NCBI RefSeq assembly: GCF_018599185.1
Contig: NZ_JAHFVL010000004.1
Span: 105,018 to 169,017, forward strand
Source: Rhodanobacter sp. LX-99
GTDB taxonomy: Bacteria > Pseudomonadota > Gammaproteobacteria > Xanthomonadales > Rhodanobacteraceae
DNA: 64,000 bases
Direction: 5' to 3'
Shown here: one piece after another, positions 27,661 through 36,575 of the stretch
How the letters are laid out: every line of letters begins with the position of its first letter
Position numbering within the stretch: position 1 is the stretch's first letter
The notes under the pieces: generated by a model
What the model saw: only the letters and a program-made list of their open reading frames with translations
What the model was told of the DNA's origin: nothing
The model's database searches: none
Position numbers and translations under genes: made by a program

Positions 27661-29160
27661 ATGGAACCGCTGGTCGCTCCGTACTTTCCGCTCATCTACG
27701 TCCGCGGCTACGCGATGACGGCGAACGAGATCGCCGATACCGTCGCCACGCCATACATGGGCTTCAATCTCGGCTCCACCAAGGTGCGCCAGGCCTGGGA
27801 CGGCACCGTGCGGCGCCACGTGTTCGAATCGCCGCTGGTGCGGTTGATGAAGGATTACGGTTACCGCGACGTCTATGCCGACGGCAGCGAGATCGATGGC
27901 GATCTGCCGGCGCGCAGCGTGGTCATCTATCGCTACTACGAAACGGCCGATACCGACCTGGGCGACGGCAAGGTGCTGTCGATCGTCGAAGCCGCCACCG
28001 GCCTGCGCGACCTGATCCGCAAGCTGCGCGACCAGGTCTGCGGCGCCGATGCGGCGCGGAAAAAGGCGTTCCGCGTTTACCTGGTCGCCCATTCGATGGG
28101 CGGACTGGTGTGCCGCAGCTTCCTGCAGAACGACAAGATCAGCACCGGCGCCGACCGTGCCATGGTCGACAAGGTGTTCACCTACGCCACGCCGCACAAC
28201 GGCATCGAGATGGCAGGCATGAACGTGCCGGCGGTGCTCGGCCTGTGGGACATGAACAACTTCAACCGCAGGAACATGGCCGGCTACCTCGGCCTGAAAG
28301 GCGCGCCGGAGCGGGTGGATACGCTGGACGGCAAGTTCGATCCGCAGCGCTTCTTCTGCTTCGTCGGCACCAACCACCGCGACTACGAGGCGGCGCTCGG
28401 CCTGTCGCGCAAGCTGGCCGGCGAGATGAGCGACGGCCTGGTGAAGATCGACAACGCCACCGTGAGCGAGGCGCCGCGCGCCTTCGCCTACCGCAGCCAC
28501 AGCGGCGTATACGGCGTGGTCAACTCCGAGGAGGGCTACCAGAACCTGGTGCGCTTCCTGTTCGGCGACATGCGCGTGGACGGCGCGCTGGAGGTGGACG
28601 CGCTGCCGCTGCCGGCCTCGGTGCAGAAGGCCAAGGACGACGGCAAGCAGGTGCGTGCTTCGTACTACTTCGAGGCCACCGTGGCCCCGCGCGGCACCAA
28701 CAGCTACCGGCTGACCGAGCGTCGCCGCGATACCTTCAGCGCCGTGCTGCGCAGCTTTGACGAACTGCTGCGGCCGAACAACGTCGGGCGGGATGCGCCG
28801 CGCTCGCCGGTGCTGTTCTCGGCCTTCCTCGACACCAGCAAGATCACCTCCGGCAATACCGTCGTGTTCAGCGTGGAGCTGACCGTGTCGACCACCGGCT
28901 ACACCATCGACAACAAGCTGTGGCTGGACAAGCACGTCGAGGGCGAATACCTGTTCCGCGATACCGTGGTGGTCCGGGCGACGCGCAGCGGCGATGGCTG
29001 GAACGTGCGCTACGTGCTCGCCGACGAGCAATCCAGCGAGGGGCTCGGCACCCTGGTCGAGTCCCGGCCGGAAGGCTACCTGATCCCGCTTTCTTCGCAG
29101 AAGGGCTTCAAGGGGCGGCTGCGGCTGACGGTGCAGCGGCCCGCGCCGGCGGGCGGCTGA
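27661..29160 (+). CDS. Alpha/beta-hydrolase, lipase-like; candidate eCIS effector
   Basis: The 499-residue protein has a lipase-type catalytic elbow AHSMGG (nucleophile Ser145, the A-x-S-x-G variant of GxSxG). The YATPHNG motif follows (residues ~175-181), a signature of lipases and acyltransferases. An N-terminal YVRGYAM segment can supply the oxyanion hole. The C-terminal ~170 residues are beta-rich. No signal peptide is visible. AGGAG lies nine bases before the ATG; an upstream GTG at 27658 or 27643 is possible. It is the last gene of the eCIS strand run, 69 bases after the DUF6519 gene, a typical cargo position. A phospholipase effector attacking target membranes is the working hypothesis; a host lipase is the alternative. 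Confidence 0.8.
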   Translation: MEPLVAPYFPLIYVRGYAMTANEIADTVATPYMGFNLGSTKVRQAWDGTVRRHVFESPLVRLMKDYGYRDVYADGSEIDGDLPARSVVIYRYYETADTDLGDGKVLSIVEAATGLRDLIRKLRDQVCGADAARKKAFRVYLVAHSMGGLVCRSFLQNDKISTGADRAMVDKVFTYATPHNGIEMAGMNVPAVLGLWDMNNFNRRNMAGYLGLKGAPERVDTLDGKFDPQRFFCFVGTNHRDYEAALGLSRKLAGEMSDGLVKIDNATVSEAPRAFAYRSHSGVYGVVNSEEGYQNLVRFLFGDMRVDGALEVDALPLPASVQKAKDDGKQVRASYYFEATVAPRGTNSYRLTERRRDTFSAVLRSFDELLRPNNVGRDAPRSPVLFSAFLDTSKITSGNTVVFSVELTVSTTGYTIDNKLWLDKHVEGEYLFRDTVVVRATRSGDGWNVRYVLADEQSSEGLGTLVESRPEGYLIPLSSQKGFKGRLRLTVQRPAPAGG

Positions 29161-29249
29161 GCTTCCAGGACAGGAGCCTTACTGCGCTGCCGACGGTCCT
29201 GGCCAGCCCGGCAACCCACCCTCGGCATGCAACGCGCTGCCTTTACACT

Positions 29250-30239
29250 ATGCGCATGAACGACTCCGCCTGCGTGTCACCCTGGCGTCTGTCCGTCGCC
29301 CCGATGATGGACTGGACCGACCGCCACTGCCGCTACTTCCACCGGCTGCTGACGCCGCGGGCGCGGCTGTATACCGAAATGGTGACCAGCGCGGCGCTGG
29401 TGCGCGGCAAACAGCTGCGCCTGCTCGAGCACAGCCAGCAGGAGCATCCGCTGGCGCTGCAACTCGGCGGCAGCGAGCCGCACGAACTGGCGCAGGCGGC
29501 GCGCTTCGGCGCCGAGGCCGGCTACGACGAGATCAACCTCAACGTGGGCTGCCCGTCGGACCGGGTGCAGTCGGGCCGCTTCGGCGCCTGCCTGATGTAC
29601 GAACCGGCGCTGGTCGGCGAATGCGTGAAGGCGATGCGCGATGCGGTCGGCATCCCGGTGACGGTGAAATGCCGCATCGGCGTGGACGACCAGGACGACT
29701 ACGCCGGCCTGCAGCACTTCACCGAGCTGATGCTGGAAGCCGGCGTCGAGGTGCTGGTGGTGCACGCGCGCAAGGCCTGGCTCAAGGGCTTGTCGCCGAA
29801 GGAGAACCGCGAGGTGCCGCCGCTGGACTACGCGCGGGTGTACCGGCTCAAGCGCGAATTCCCCGAACTGGCGGTAGTGATCAACGGCGGCATCACCACG
29901 GTGGCGCAGGTACAGGCGCACCTGGCGCAACTGGACGGGGTGATGCTGGGCCGCGCCGCGTACCACGACCCGTACCTGCTGGCGCAGGTCGAGCATGCGC
30001 TGCATGGCGAGCCGCTGCCCACGCGCGAAAGCGTGCTGCAGCACCTGCGGCCGTACGTCGAGGCCGAACTGGCGCGCGGCACCGCGCTGAAGCACATCAG
30101 CCGGCACCTGCTCGGTCTGTACCAGGGCGAACCGGGCGCGCGCGCGTTCCGCCGCACGCTCAGCGAGGGCGCGCACCTGCCGGGCGCGGGCTGGGCCCTG
30201 CTGGAGCAGGCCCAGGCGCCCTGCGCGGCGGCAGCGTGA
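29250..30239 (+). CDS. dusA: tRNA-dihydrouridine(20/20a) synthase DusA
   Basis: The 329-residue flavoenzyme reduces uridine in the D-loop of tRNA with NADPH. Family marks are APMMDWTDRHCRYFHRLL at the start, the catalytic-cysteine motif NVGCPSDRVQSGRFGACLM and the TVKCRIGVDDQDDY loop. VVHARKAWLKGLSPKENREVPPLDY and INGGI, with the closing FMN site, are specific for DusA. Two close ATGs (29250 and 29256) are possible starts. A TACACT hexamer abuts the first, so a leaderless or very short-leader transcript is possible. It is a housekeeping gene and marks the right boundary of the eCIS locus. Confidence 0.95.
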   Translation: MRMNDSACVSPWRLSVAPMMDWTDRHCRYFHRLLTPRARLYTEMVTSAALVRGKQLRLLEHSQQEHPLALQLGGSEPHELAQAARFGAEAGYDEINLNVGCPSDRVQSGRFGACLMYEPALVGECVKAMRDAVGIPVTVKCRIGVDDQDDYAGLQHFTELMLEAGVEVLVVHARKAWLKGLSPKENREVPPLDYARVYRLKREFPELAVVINGGITTVAQVQAHLAQLDGVMLGRAAYHDPYLLAQVEHALHGEPLPTRESVLQHLRPYVEAELARGTALKHISRHLLGLYQGEPGARAFRRTLSEGAHLPGAGWALLEQAQAPCAAAA

Positions 30240-30320
30240 CAGCTACCGTCCGTCCGGTCAGTATTCAGGCCTGATTGCCTAGGCTGGACGTTTCGGAGCT
30301 GCCAGGCGGGAACTTCACGC

Positions 30321-30644
30321 ATGACAACGCACAAAAACTTCATCCTTGCTCTGTTCATATCGCTGTGCGCCGGCGTGTCCGGGGCGGCTTTGGCGCAGGC
30401 GGCCGGGTCGGCGGTGACGCTGGACCAGGCGGTGCTCAAGGTGCAGCAGGACACCGGCGGCAAGATATTGTCGGCCGAGCAGCGGGGGGTCGGGCGTCGG
30501 CAGGAGTACCGCATCAAGGTGCTCACTCCCGATGGTCACGTCAAGGTGATGGTGGTCTCTTCCGAATCGGGCAAGAATCCGACATCTACCCAGTCAACCA
30601 AGAATCTGCCCGCCAAGAACGCGGGCCGCAAGGAGAAACGCTGA
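30321..30644 (+). CDS. Small periplasmic PepSY-like protein
   Basis: The 107-residue precursor has an N-terminal signal peptide (hydrophobic FILALFISLCAGVSGAALA, cleavage near AQA). The mature part resembles a PepSY unit: LDQAVLKVQQDTGGKILSAEQ, then YRIKVLTPDGHVKVMVV. The C-terminus is Lys/Asn-rich. It ends one base before the response regulator gene and is probably in the same operon. Small PepSY proteins encoded next to two-component systems can modulate the sensor in the periplasm; that role is inferred from position here. Confidence 0.82.
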   Translation: MTTHKNFILALFISLCAGVSGAALAQAAGSAVTLDQAVLKVQQDTGGKILSAEQRGVGRRQEYRIKVLTPDGHVKVMVVSSESGKNPTSTQSTKNLPAKNAGRKEKR

Positions 30645-30645
30645 T

Positions 30646-31338
30646 ATGCGCATCCTGTTGGTGGAGGACGAGGCGCCGTTGCGCGAGACGCTGGCGGCAC
30701 GCCTGAAGCGGGACGGCTTCGCCGTCGATGCGGCGCAGGATGGCGAGGAGGGTATCTACCTCGGCCGCGAAGTGCCGTTCGACCTGGCGATCATCGACCT
30801 GGGCCTGCCCAAGATGTCCGGCATGGAACTGGTCAAGGCGCTGCGCGAGCATGGCCAGCGCTATCCGATCCTGATCCTGACCGCGCGCGGCAGCTGGCAG
30901 GACAAGGTCGAGGGGCTGAAGTACGGCGCCGACGACTACCTGGTGAAGCCGTTCCACGTCGAGGAACTGCTGGCGCGCATCAACGCGCTGGTGCGCCGCG
31001 CCAGCGGCTGGTCGAAGCCGATCCTGGCCTGCGGCATGATCAAGCTGGACACCACCGCGCAGACGGTGACGGTGGAGGGCAAGCTGGTCGACCTCACCAG
31101 CTACGAATACAAGGTGCTGGAGTACCTGATGCTGCACGCCGGCGAGCTGGTCTCCAAGGCCGATCTCACCGAACATATCTACCAGCAGGATTTCGACCGC
31201 GACTCCAACGTGCTCGAAGTGTTCATCGGCCGGTTGCGGCGCAAGCTGGATCCGGAAGGCACCCTCAAACCCATCGAGACGGTACGTGGACGCGGATACC
31301 GCTTTGCCATCCCGCGCACCGACGGCGACGACGAATGA
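30646..31338 (+). CDS. phoP: PhoP-like OmpR-family response regulator
   Basis: The 230-residue DNA-binding regulator has a receiver domain with the acidic pocket LLVEDE, phosphoacceptor Asp51 (IIDLGLPKMSG), the conserved Thr in LTARG and Lys in VKPF. A winged-helix output domain follows (LVDLTSYEYKVLEYLMLHAGELVSKADLTEHIY and VRGRGYRF). Sequence pattern and pairing with a PhoQ-like kinase point to PhoP, the magnesium and cationic-peptide responsive regulator known in xanthomonads. The kinase reading frame begins inside its 3' end. Confidence 0.9.
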   Translation: MRILLVEDEAPLRETLAARLKRDGFAVDAAQDGEEGIYLGREVPFDLAIIDLGLPKMSGMELVKALREHGQRYPILILTARGSWQDKVEGLKYGADDYLVKPFHVEELLARINALVRRASGWSKPILACGMIKLDTTAQTVTVEGKLVDLTSYEYKVLEYLMLHAGELVSKADLTEHIYQQDFDRDSNVLEVFIGRLRRKLDPEGTLKPIETVRGRGYRFAIPRTDGDDE

Positions 31339-32725
31339 GCGCAGGTCGCCGCGCCGCCCGCTGTCGCTGGCGGCGCGCGCGGCGATCGCCACCAGCTTCG
31401 TGCTGGCAGGCTTTCTCGGCCTGGTCGGGCTCACCCTGACCCAGACCAACAAGGCGCGCGCGCTGCGCACGCTGCATGACCGGCTCGAGACTTTCGCGAT
31501 CGCGTACATCACCAATACCGACGTCAACCGGTACGGCAAGCTGCTGCAGCCGGAAACCTCGCCGAACCCGAATTTCTCGCGGCCGGGTTCCGGCCTGTAC
31601 GCCGTGGCGCTGGGCGACCACGGCTATCACTGGGAGTCGTCCTCGGCGATCGGCCGCGACTTCACCTTCCTGAAGCCGCTGGAGCCGGGCCAGAGCCAGT
31701 TCGTGGGGCCGGTCGACACCCGCATGGGCCGGCTGTACTACTACAGCTACGGCGTGGCGCTGGATACGGTGGACAAGAAGTCGGTGCGGCTTACCGTGAT
31801 GGTGGCGCAGACCGAGGACCAGCTCGAAGGCGAGAGCGCGGTGTTCCGCCACACCCTGGTGGTCTGGCTGTCGATCCTCGGCGTGATGCTGATCGTGCTG
31901 CAGCTGCTGCTGCTGCGCTGGAGCCTGACCCCGCTGCGCAAGGTGGCCAGCGACATGAGCCGGGTCGAGCGCGGCGACAGCGAGCAACTGGACAGCCAGT
32001 ACCCGCTGGAACTGACCGGCCTGACCGAGCGCATCAATGCCTTCATCACCAACGAGCGCGAACAGCGCACGCGTTACCGGCATACCCTGGCCGACCTGGC
32101 GCACAGCCTGAAGACGCCGCTGGCGGTGATCCGCTCGCAGCTGGAATCGCCGACGACGGGAGACGAGGCGGCGCGGCGCAGCAGCGTGCTCGATCAGGTG
32201 CGGCGGATGAACGAGCTGGTCGCCTACCAGCTGTCGCGCGCCGCCACGTCAGGCCGCCAGACCTTCGCCAGCGCGGTGCCGATCGCCGGCCACGCCGAGG
32301 ATCTGGTGCAAGGCCTGGAAAAGGTCTATGCCGCCAAGAACGTGCTGTGCGAATTCGACATCGAGGACGGCGCGGTGTTCTACGGCGAGCAGGGCGACCT
32401 GCTGGAGCTGATGGGCAACCTGCTGGAGAACGCGTTCAAGTGGGCCGGCCACCGCGTACTGCTGGTGGTGAAGATGCAGCGCCAGGCCGGCCGGCAGCGG
32501 CCCGGCCTGTGGCTGAGCGTGGAAGACGACGGCCCGGGCATCGCCGAGGACAAGATCGAGAAGGTGCTGCAGCGCGGCGTGCGCGGCGACGAGCGGGTGC
32601 AGGGGCACGGCATCGGCCTGTCGATCGTGCAGGACATCGTGCACGCCTACCAGGGCGAACTGGTGGTCGACCGTTCGCCGGAATTCGGCGGCGCACGCTT
32701 CAACGTGAGCCTGCCGGCAAGCTGA
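31286..32725 (+). CDS. phoQ: PhoQ-like sensor histidine kinase
   Basis: The membrane kinase (479 residues from the GTG at 31286) has two transmembrane helices, about residues 29-52 and 190-212. They enclose a periplasmic sensor domain with acidic and aromatic patches. A HAMP linker, the H-box LADLAHSLKTPLAVI (His273), the N-box NLLENAFKWA, the G1 box EDDGPGI and the G2 box GHGIGLSIV follow. The GTG start overlaps phoP by 53 bases; an in-frame TTG at 31304 is an alternative, and the ATG at 31335 is out of frame. The overlap suggests translational coupling. It would phosphorylate the PhoP-like regulator upstream. Confidence 0.88.
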   Translation: MDADTALPSRAPTATTNERRSPRRPLSLAARAAIATSFVLAGFLGLVGLTLTQTNKARALRTLHDRLETFAIAYITNTDVNRYGKLLQPETSPNPNFSRPGSGLYAVALGDHGYHWESSSAIGRDFTFLKPLEPGQSQFVGPVDTRMGRLYYYSYGVALDTVDKKSVRLTVMVAQTEDQLEGESAVFRHTLVVWLSILGVMLIVLQLLLLRWSLTPLRKVASDMSRVERGDSEQLDSQYPLELTGLTERINAFITNEREQRTRYRHTLADLAHSLKTPLAVIRSQLESPTTGDEAARRSSVLDQVRRMNELVAYQLSRAATSGRQTFASAVPIAGHAEDLVQGLEKVYAAKNVLCEFDIEDGAVFYGEQGDLLELMGNLLENAFKWAGHRVLLVVKMQRQAGRQRPGLWLSVEDDGPGIAEDKIEKVLQRGVRGDERVQGHGIGLSIVQDIVHAYQGELVVDRSPEFGGARFNVSLPAS

Positions 32726-32735
32726 GTCCGGTTTC

Positions 32736-33530
32736 TCAGCGTGCGCGGCAGAAGCCGGCCGGCTCGCGGCCCTCGGCCGGCGAGCGGCCGTAGAACGCCT
32801 CCAGCAATTCGGCGATCGTCGGCTCGGCCTCGCGCAGCAGCGCCGGCTGCGAGTAATGCAGCTCGCTGACCACGGCGAAATACTCGGCGGCGCTTTCGGT
32901 GGCGTAGTGATCGATCGGACTGTCGCAGCTGTCCTGCGGCATCGCGGCCAGGCGGTCGTAGGCCAGCTGGAACTGCTGGATCCAGCGCCGCCGCGGGATG
33001 TTCACCAGCGGCGGTACGCCGTCGGGCGGGCCATCGAGCATGTCCAGCTTGTGCGCCATCTCGTGCACGACCACGTTGTAGCCGTCCCACGGCTGCTCCA
33101 GGTCCAGTTGCACGTCGGCCAGCGACAGCACCAGCGGGCCCCGTTCCCACGCTTCGCCGATGCGGATCTCGTCACCCTCGGTGACCACGCCGGTGCGGTC
33201 GTCGTGGTGGCTGCGGCGCACCTTGAACTCGCCCGGGTAGATCAGCACCTCGCGCCAGCCGCGCAGGCTGGCGGCGCCCTGCTGCAGCGCCGGCAGGCAG
33301 GCCTGCATGGCGATCAGCAGGCGCCAGTAGTCGTCCAGCACGGCGCCGGCCAGTGCATGGAAGCGCTTGCGCGCCAGGAACAGGGCGGACAACCGGCGCA
33401 GGTGTTGTTGCCGTTCGGGGTCGAGCCGGCGTGCCAGCGGGCAGCCGGCCAGTGCGCGTCGCCACAGTGGGTCGGTTATCGGCGCCGGCTCGAAACGCGC
33501 CCGCAGCGATTGCAACCAATGCCCCGGCAT
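32736..33530 (-). CDS. mtfA: MtfA family zinc metallopeptidase
   Basis: The 264-residue protein matches the MtfA family. In E. coli MtfA binds and inactivates the repressor Mlc and has aminopeptidase activity, linking it to glucose uptake control. The zinc motif is HEMAHKLDMLDG (His156, Glu157, His160) with the downstream glutamate in ESAAEYFAVVSELHY. Other family marks are VLIYPGEF and WDGYNVVVHEMAH. Length equals the E. coli protein (265). It converges with phoQ, with only ten bases between the stops. No Mlc or PTS gene is nearby, so the partner here is unknown. Confidence 0.92.
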   Translation of the reverse strand: MPGHWLQSLRARFEPAPITDPLWRRALAGCPLARRLDPERQQHLRRLSALFLARKRFHALAGAVLDDYWRLLIAMQACLPALQQGAASLRGWREVLIYPGEFKVRRSHHDDRTGVVTEGDEIRIGEAWERGPLVLSLADVQLDLEQPWDGYNVVVHEMAHKLDMLDGPPDGVPPLVNIPRRRWIQQFQLAYDRLAAMPQDSCDSPIDHYATESAAEYFAVVSELHYSQPALLREAEPTIAELLEAFYGRSPAEGREPAGFCRAR

Positions 33531-33542
33531 GACGCCGAGCGC

Positions 33543-33866
33543 TTACTGGATCGACCCAGGCAGCAGCGATTGCCAGCCCAGATGCGGCCGGCGGGTTGGC
33601 GTCGGCGCGGAGGAAGCGCCGCCGGAGCGACCACTGCCATTGCCGGAGGTGCTGCCGGAGTTGTCGTTGCTGCTGGCCGGCGGACAGTCGCGGGTCAGCC
33701 CCAGCGCATCGCCGCCGCTGCTGGTGTTGCCGTCGTGGGGGCTGGCGCTGTCGAGCGCGGCGTGCGAGGCGTCCAGGTCCTGGGCGGTGTCCACACTTGT
33801 CGCCGCGGCGCCGCCGATCCCGGCAATGCACAAGGCGCAACCGATAAGCCAATGGGTGGCACGCAT
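33543..33866 (-). CDS. Secreted Ser/Gly-rich protein of unknown function
   Basis: The 107-residue protein starts at an ATG with GGAG upstream and has a signal peptide (hydrophobic WLIGCALCIAGIGGAAA, cleavage near ATS). The mature part is low-complexity: Asp/Ser, then a Ser/Gly/Asn run (SNDNSGSTSGNGSGRSGG), then a basic Pro/Arg segment. No domain is recognisable. It lies 12 bases upstream of mtfA on the same strand and may be cotranscribed with it. The stretch has the local codon bias and a normal start, so it is probably real. Confidence 0.6.
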   Translation of the reverse strand: MRATHWLIGCALCIAGIGGAAATSVDTAQDLDASHAALDSASPHDGNTSSGGDALGLTRDCPPASSNDNSGSTSGNGSGRSGGASSAPTPTRRPHLGWQSLLPGSIQ

Positions 33867-34086
33867 GGCGATCGAACTCCCTGACCCGCAAGCGAAGACC
33901 CTGATCGTCTCAGAAACATGGGTGCCATGCCAGTGCTGCCGCCACGACGGCGGTCGTGCCGCGGGCCGGTGGCGGATGCCGCAGGGCGGGCCGCCCGGGC
34001 TAGAATCCGCCGATGCCCAATACGCCCCACGATTCCTTTTCCGGTTGCCGCCGGCTCGTCGCCGCTGCCGTGTCCGGGGCCCGCTG

Positions 34087-35076
34087 ATGCAGCCGGCGCA
34101 GTTGCTGGCTTTGCTTGCCGGAGGCGAAGCGTTGTCCGGCGCCGGCCTGGCCGCGCAGGCCGGGGTGACCCGTGCGGCGATCTGGAAGCAGGTCGAGGCC
34201 TTGCGTGCCCGCGGCGTGCCGATCGAGGCGCGCGGTGCGGCCGGCTACCGTCTGCCGTGGGCGTTGCAGATGCTGGACGCGAAGCAGATTCGCGCCGCCA
34301 TGCCAGCGCCGCTGGCGCGTTCGCTGGGTGCGCTGGAGGTGCATTGGGAGCTCGACTCCACTTCCAGTGAACTGCAGCGCCGCGGCGCCGCCGCGGCGGA
34401 CCTCAGCATCGTGCTGGCCGAGACCCAGCATGCCGGCCGCGGCCGGCGTGGCCGCGAGTGGCTGTCGCCGCCGGGTCTGAACCTGTATCTGTCCTGCCTC
34501 AAGCGTTTCGAGTCGGGGTTTGCCGCGCTGACCGGGTTGTCGCTTGCCGTCGGCGTGATCGTGCTGCGCGCGCTGGAGAACCTGGGCATCGCCGGGGCCG
34601 GCTTGAAGTGGCCGAACGACGTGCTGGCCGTCACCGACGGGCAGGCGGGCGGCAAACTGGGCGGCATCCTGGTCGAGCTGAGCGGCGAATACCAGGGACC
34701 GTGCGCGGCGATCATCGGCATCGGCCTCAACCTGCGGCTGACGCCGGCGCTGCACGAACAGGCCGGCCAGCCCGCCAGCGATCTGGCCATCCTGGCTGGC
34801 GGCACGCCGCCGGATCGCAACCGCACCGCGGCGGCATTGATCGCAGCGCTGGTCGAGGGGCTGCGGCAGTTCGAGCGCGACGGCTTCGCCGCGTTCGGCG
34901 CCGACTATGCGCGCTGCGACCTGCTGCGCGACCAGCCGCTGCAGTTGAGCGGTGCATTGGGCACGTTCGACGGCCTGGGCGCCGGGGTGGATGCGCACGG
35001 TGCGCTGCAGGTGCGCATGGCCGACGGCAGCGTGCGCGGGATCGACAGCGCGGACGTCACGGTACGCCGCGCATGA
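34087..35076 (+). CDS. birA: Bifunctional biotin--[acetyl-CoA-carboxylase] ligase / biotin operon repressor BirA
   Basis: The 329-residue protein has an N-terminal winged helix (residues ~1-60, LSGAGLAAQAGVTRAAIWKQVEALRARG) and a catalytic domain. The latter shows GRGRRGREWLSPPG (biotinyl-AMP loop), KWPNDVLA and GGILVELSG. A C-terminal SH3-like domain follows (GLGAGVDAHGALQVRMADGSVRGIDSADV). The HTH indicates a class II BirA that can also repress biotin synthesis genes, none of which lie in this window. Its stop overlaps coaX by four bases, a pairing common in xanthomonads. Confidence 0.95.
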   Translation: MQPAQLLALLAGGEALSGAGLAAQAGVTRAAIWKQVEALRARGVPIEARGAAGYRLPWALQMLDAKQIRAAMPAPLARSLGALEVHWELDSTSSELQRRGAAAADLSIVLAETQHAGRGRRGREWLSPPGLNLYLSCLKRFESGFAALTGLSLAVGVIVLRALENLGIAGAGLKWPNDVLAVTDGQAGGKLGGILVELSGEYQGPCAAIIGIGLNLRLTPALHEQAGQPASDLAILAGGTPPDRNRTAAALIAALVEGLRQFERDGFAAFGADYARCDLLRDQPLQLSGALGTFDGLGAGVDAHGALQVRMADGSVRGIDSADVTVRRA

Positions 35077-35816
35077 GCAGGCTCTTGCTCGACCTCGGCA
35101 ACACACGGCTGAAATGGGCGCTGCAGGCGCAGCCGGATGGCTGGCTGGCGCGCGGCGCGGTGGACTGGCAGGAGGATCTTGCAATCGCACTGGCGTCGGC
35201 CTGGACCGGCCTGCCGCGACCGGAACAGGTGATCGCGGCGTCGGTCGTCGATGCCGCGCGCGAAGCCCAGGTGGCGGCCATGGCGGAACGCCTGTTCGCC
35301 TGCACGCCGACCTGGCTGCGCACGCCGGCCCATGCCTGCGGCGTGCGCAACGCATATGCGGAGCCGCAGCGGCTGGGCGTGGATCGTTTCCTGGCGATGG
35401 TCGCGGCGCACGCCGATGGCCGCGCGCCGTGCGTGCTGGCCGGCGTCGGCACCGCGCTCACGCTGGATGCGCTGGCGGCGGATGGCCGGCACCTTGGCGG
35501 CTTGATCGCGCCGGGGCCGCGGTTGATGCAGCAGTCGCTGCTGGACGCCACGGCGCGGGTGCGGCCGGAGCGGCCGGGTGAGATCGTGGAACTGGCCGAC
35601 AACACGGCCGACGCGGTGGCCTCGGGCTGCTGGCAGGCGGCCGCTGCGCTGGTGGAGCGCTTCGCCACGCGCTCGGCGGCACGGTTTGGCACGGCGCCCG
35701 CGCTGATCCTCGGCGGCGGCGACGCCGCGCCGCTGCTCCCGCTGCTGTCGTTGCCGGCCAAGCTGAGCCAGGACGGCGTGCTGCGCGGCCTGGCCGTGTG
35801 GGCCAACGCGCAGTGA
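35073..35816 (+). CDS. coaX: Type III pantothenate kinase
   Basis: The 247-residue enzyme catalyses the first step of coenzyme A synthesis, ATP-dependent phosphorylation of pantothenate. The ASKHA-fold motifs of CoaX are visible: DLGNTRLKWAL (phosphate 1), PQRLGVDRFLAMV (pantothenate loop), GVGTALTLDALAADG (phosphate 2) and LGGLIAPGPRLMQQSL. CoaX enzymes need a monovalent cation and resist CoA feedback. It is translationally coupled to birA. Confidence 0.95.
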   Translation: MSRLLLDLGNTRLKWALQAQPDGWLARGAVDWQEDLAIALASAWTGLPRPEQVIAASVVDAAREAQVAAMAERLFACTPTWLRTPAHACGVRNAYAEPQRLGVDRFLAMVAAHADGRAPCVLAGVGTALTLDALAADGRHLGGLIAPGPRLMQQSLLDATARVRPERPGEIVELADNTADAVASGCWQAAAALVERFATRSAARFGTAPALILGGGDAAPLLPLLSLPAKLSQDGVLRGLAVWANAQ

Positions 35817-35869
35817 GGCCGGCGCCATCCCGTTTAGAATGGTGATTGCTGCCGGTTGATGGGGGTTCG

Positions 35870-36535
35870 ATGTTCCTGCGTCTGCTGTTCGTACTGTTGA
35901 CCGCGCTGAATATCGCGGTGGGTGCCTGGCTGCTGCTGGGGCAGCCGTATGCCCGCGGCGGCACTCCCAGCGATCCGGGGGTGGCGGAATTGCGCCTGCT
36001 GTCGGAAATGCCGGAGCCCGGCCCGGCGACGACGGCGGCCCAGCCCGCGCCCGCGACGGCGACGCCATCGCGCAATCTCAGTTACAGCTGCCTCGCGCTG
36101 GGCCCGTTCGCCACCCCGCAGGACCTGCGCAACGCGCGCCAGGCGCTGTCGGCGCAGGCCACGCGGATGCGCTCGCGCCAGGAACAGGCCAGCCAGACCA
36201 GCGGCTGGTGGGTCTACCTGCCGGCGGCCGGCAGCCGCGCGCAGGCGCTGGCGGTGGCGCGGCAACTGGCGGCGCGCCACATCGACGACTACTTCGTGGT
36301 CAGCTCCGGCGACCAGCCCAACACGATCTCGCTGGGCCTGTTCAAGGATCCGGCGAATGCACGCAAGCGCCGCGACGAAGTCACCGCAGCCGGCTTTCCC
36401 GCCCGCATGAGCGAGCGCAGCGAGAACGTGCCCGAATACTGGCTGGACCTGGTGGTCGCCGACGGCGGCAACTTCGACTGGCGCAGCCACGTCCGCGCCG
36501 GCGGCATCGACTCGCACAGCACCGGCTGCTTCTGA
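35870..36535 (+). CDS. SPOR-like domain inner-membrane-anchored protein
   Basis: The 221-residue protein has one N-terminal membrane anchor (LLFVLLTALNIAVGAWLLL), an acidic and Pro/Ala linker, and a C-terminal SPOR-like domain from about residue 75. That domain shows SCLALGPFATPQDLRNARQAL, WWVYLPAAGSRAQALAVARQL, DDYFVVSS and ISLGLFKDPANARKRRDEVTAAGFPAR. SPOR domains bind glycan strands stripped of stem peptides at the division site. This protein probably acts in septal peptidoglycan or cell envelope maintenance. The ATG at 35870 was chosen because the membrane helix starts there. Confidence 0.82.
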   Translation: MFLRLLFVLLTALNIAVGAWLLLGQPYARGGTPSDPGVAELRLLSEMPEPGPATTAAQPAPATATPSRNLSYSCLALGPFATPQDLRNARQALSAQATRMRSRQEQASQTSGWWVYLPAAGSRAQALAVARQLAARHIDDYFVVSSGDQPNTISLGLFKDPANARKRRDEVTAAGFPARMSERSENVPEYWLDLVVADGGNFDWRSHVRAGGIDSHSTGCF

Positions 36536-36575
36536 GCGCGCGTCAGGATGCAGCCTGCTAGAATCCCTCACCTTC

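Noticed and set aside
31335..31337. ATG at 31335 as the phoQ start
   Set aside because: It is out of frame with the kinase; the kinase frame uses the GTG at 31286 or possibly the TTG at 31304.
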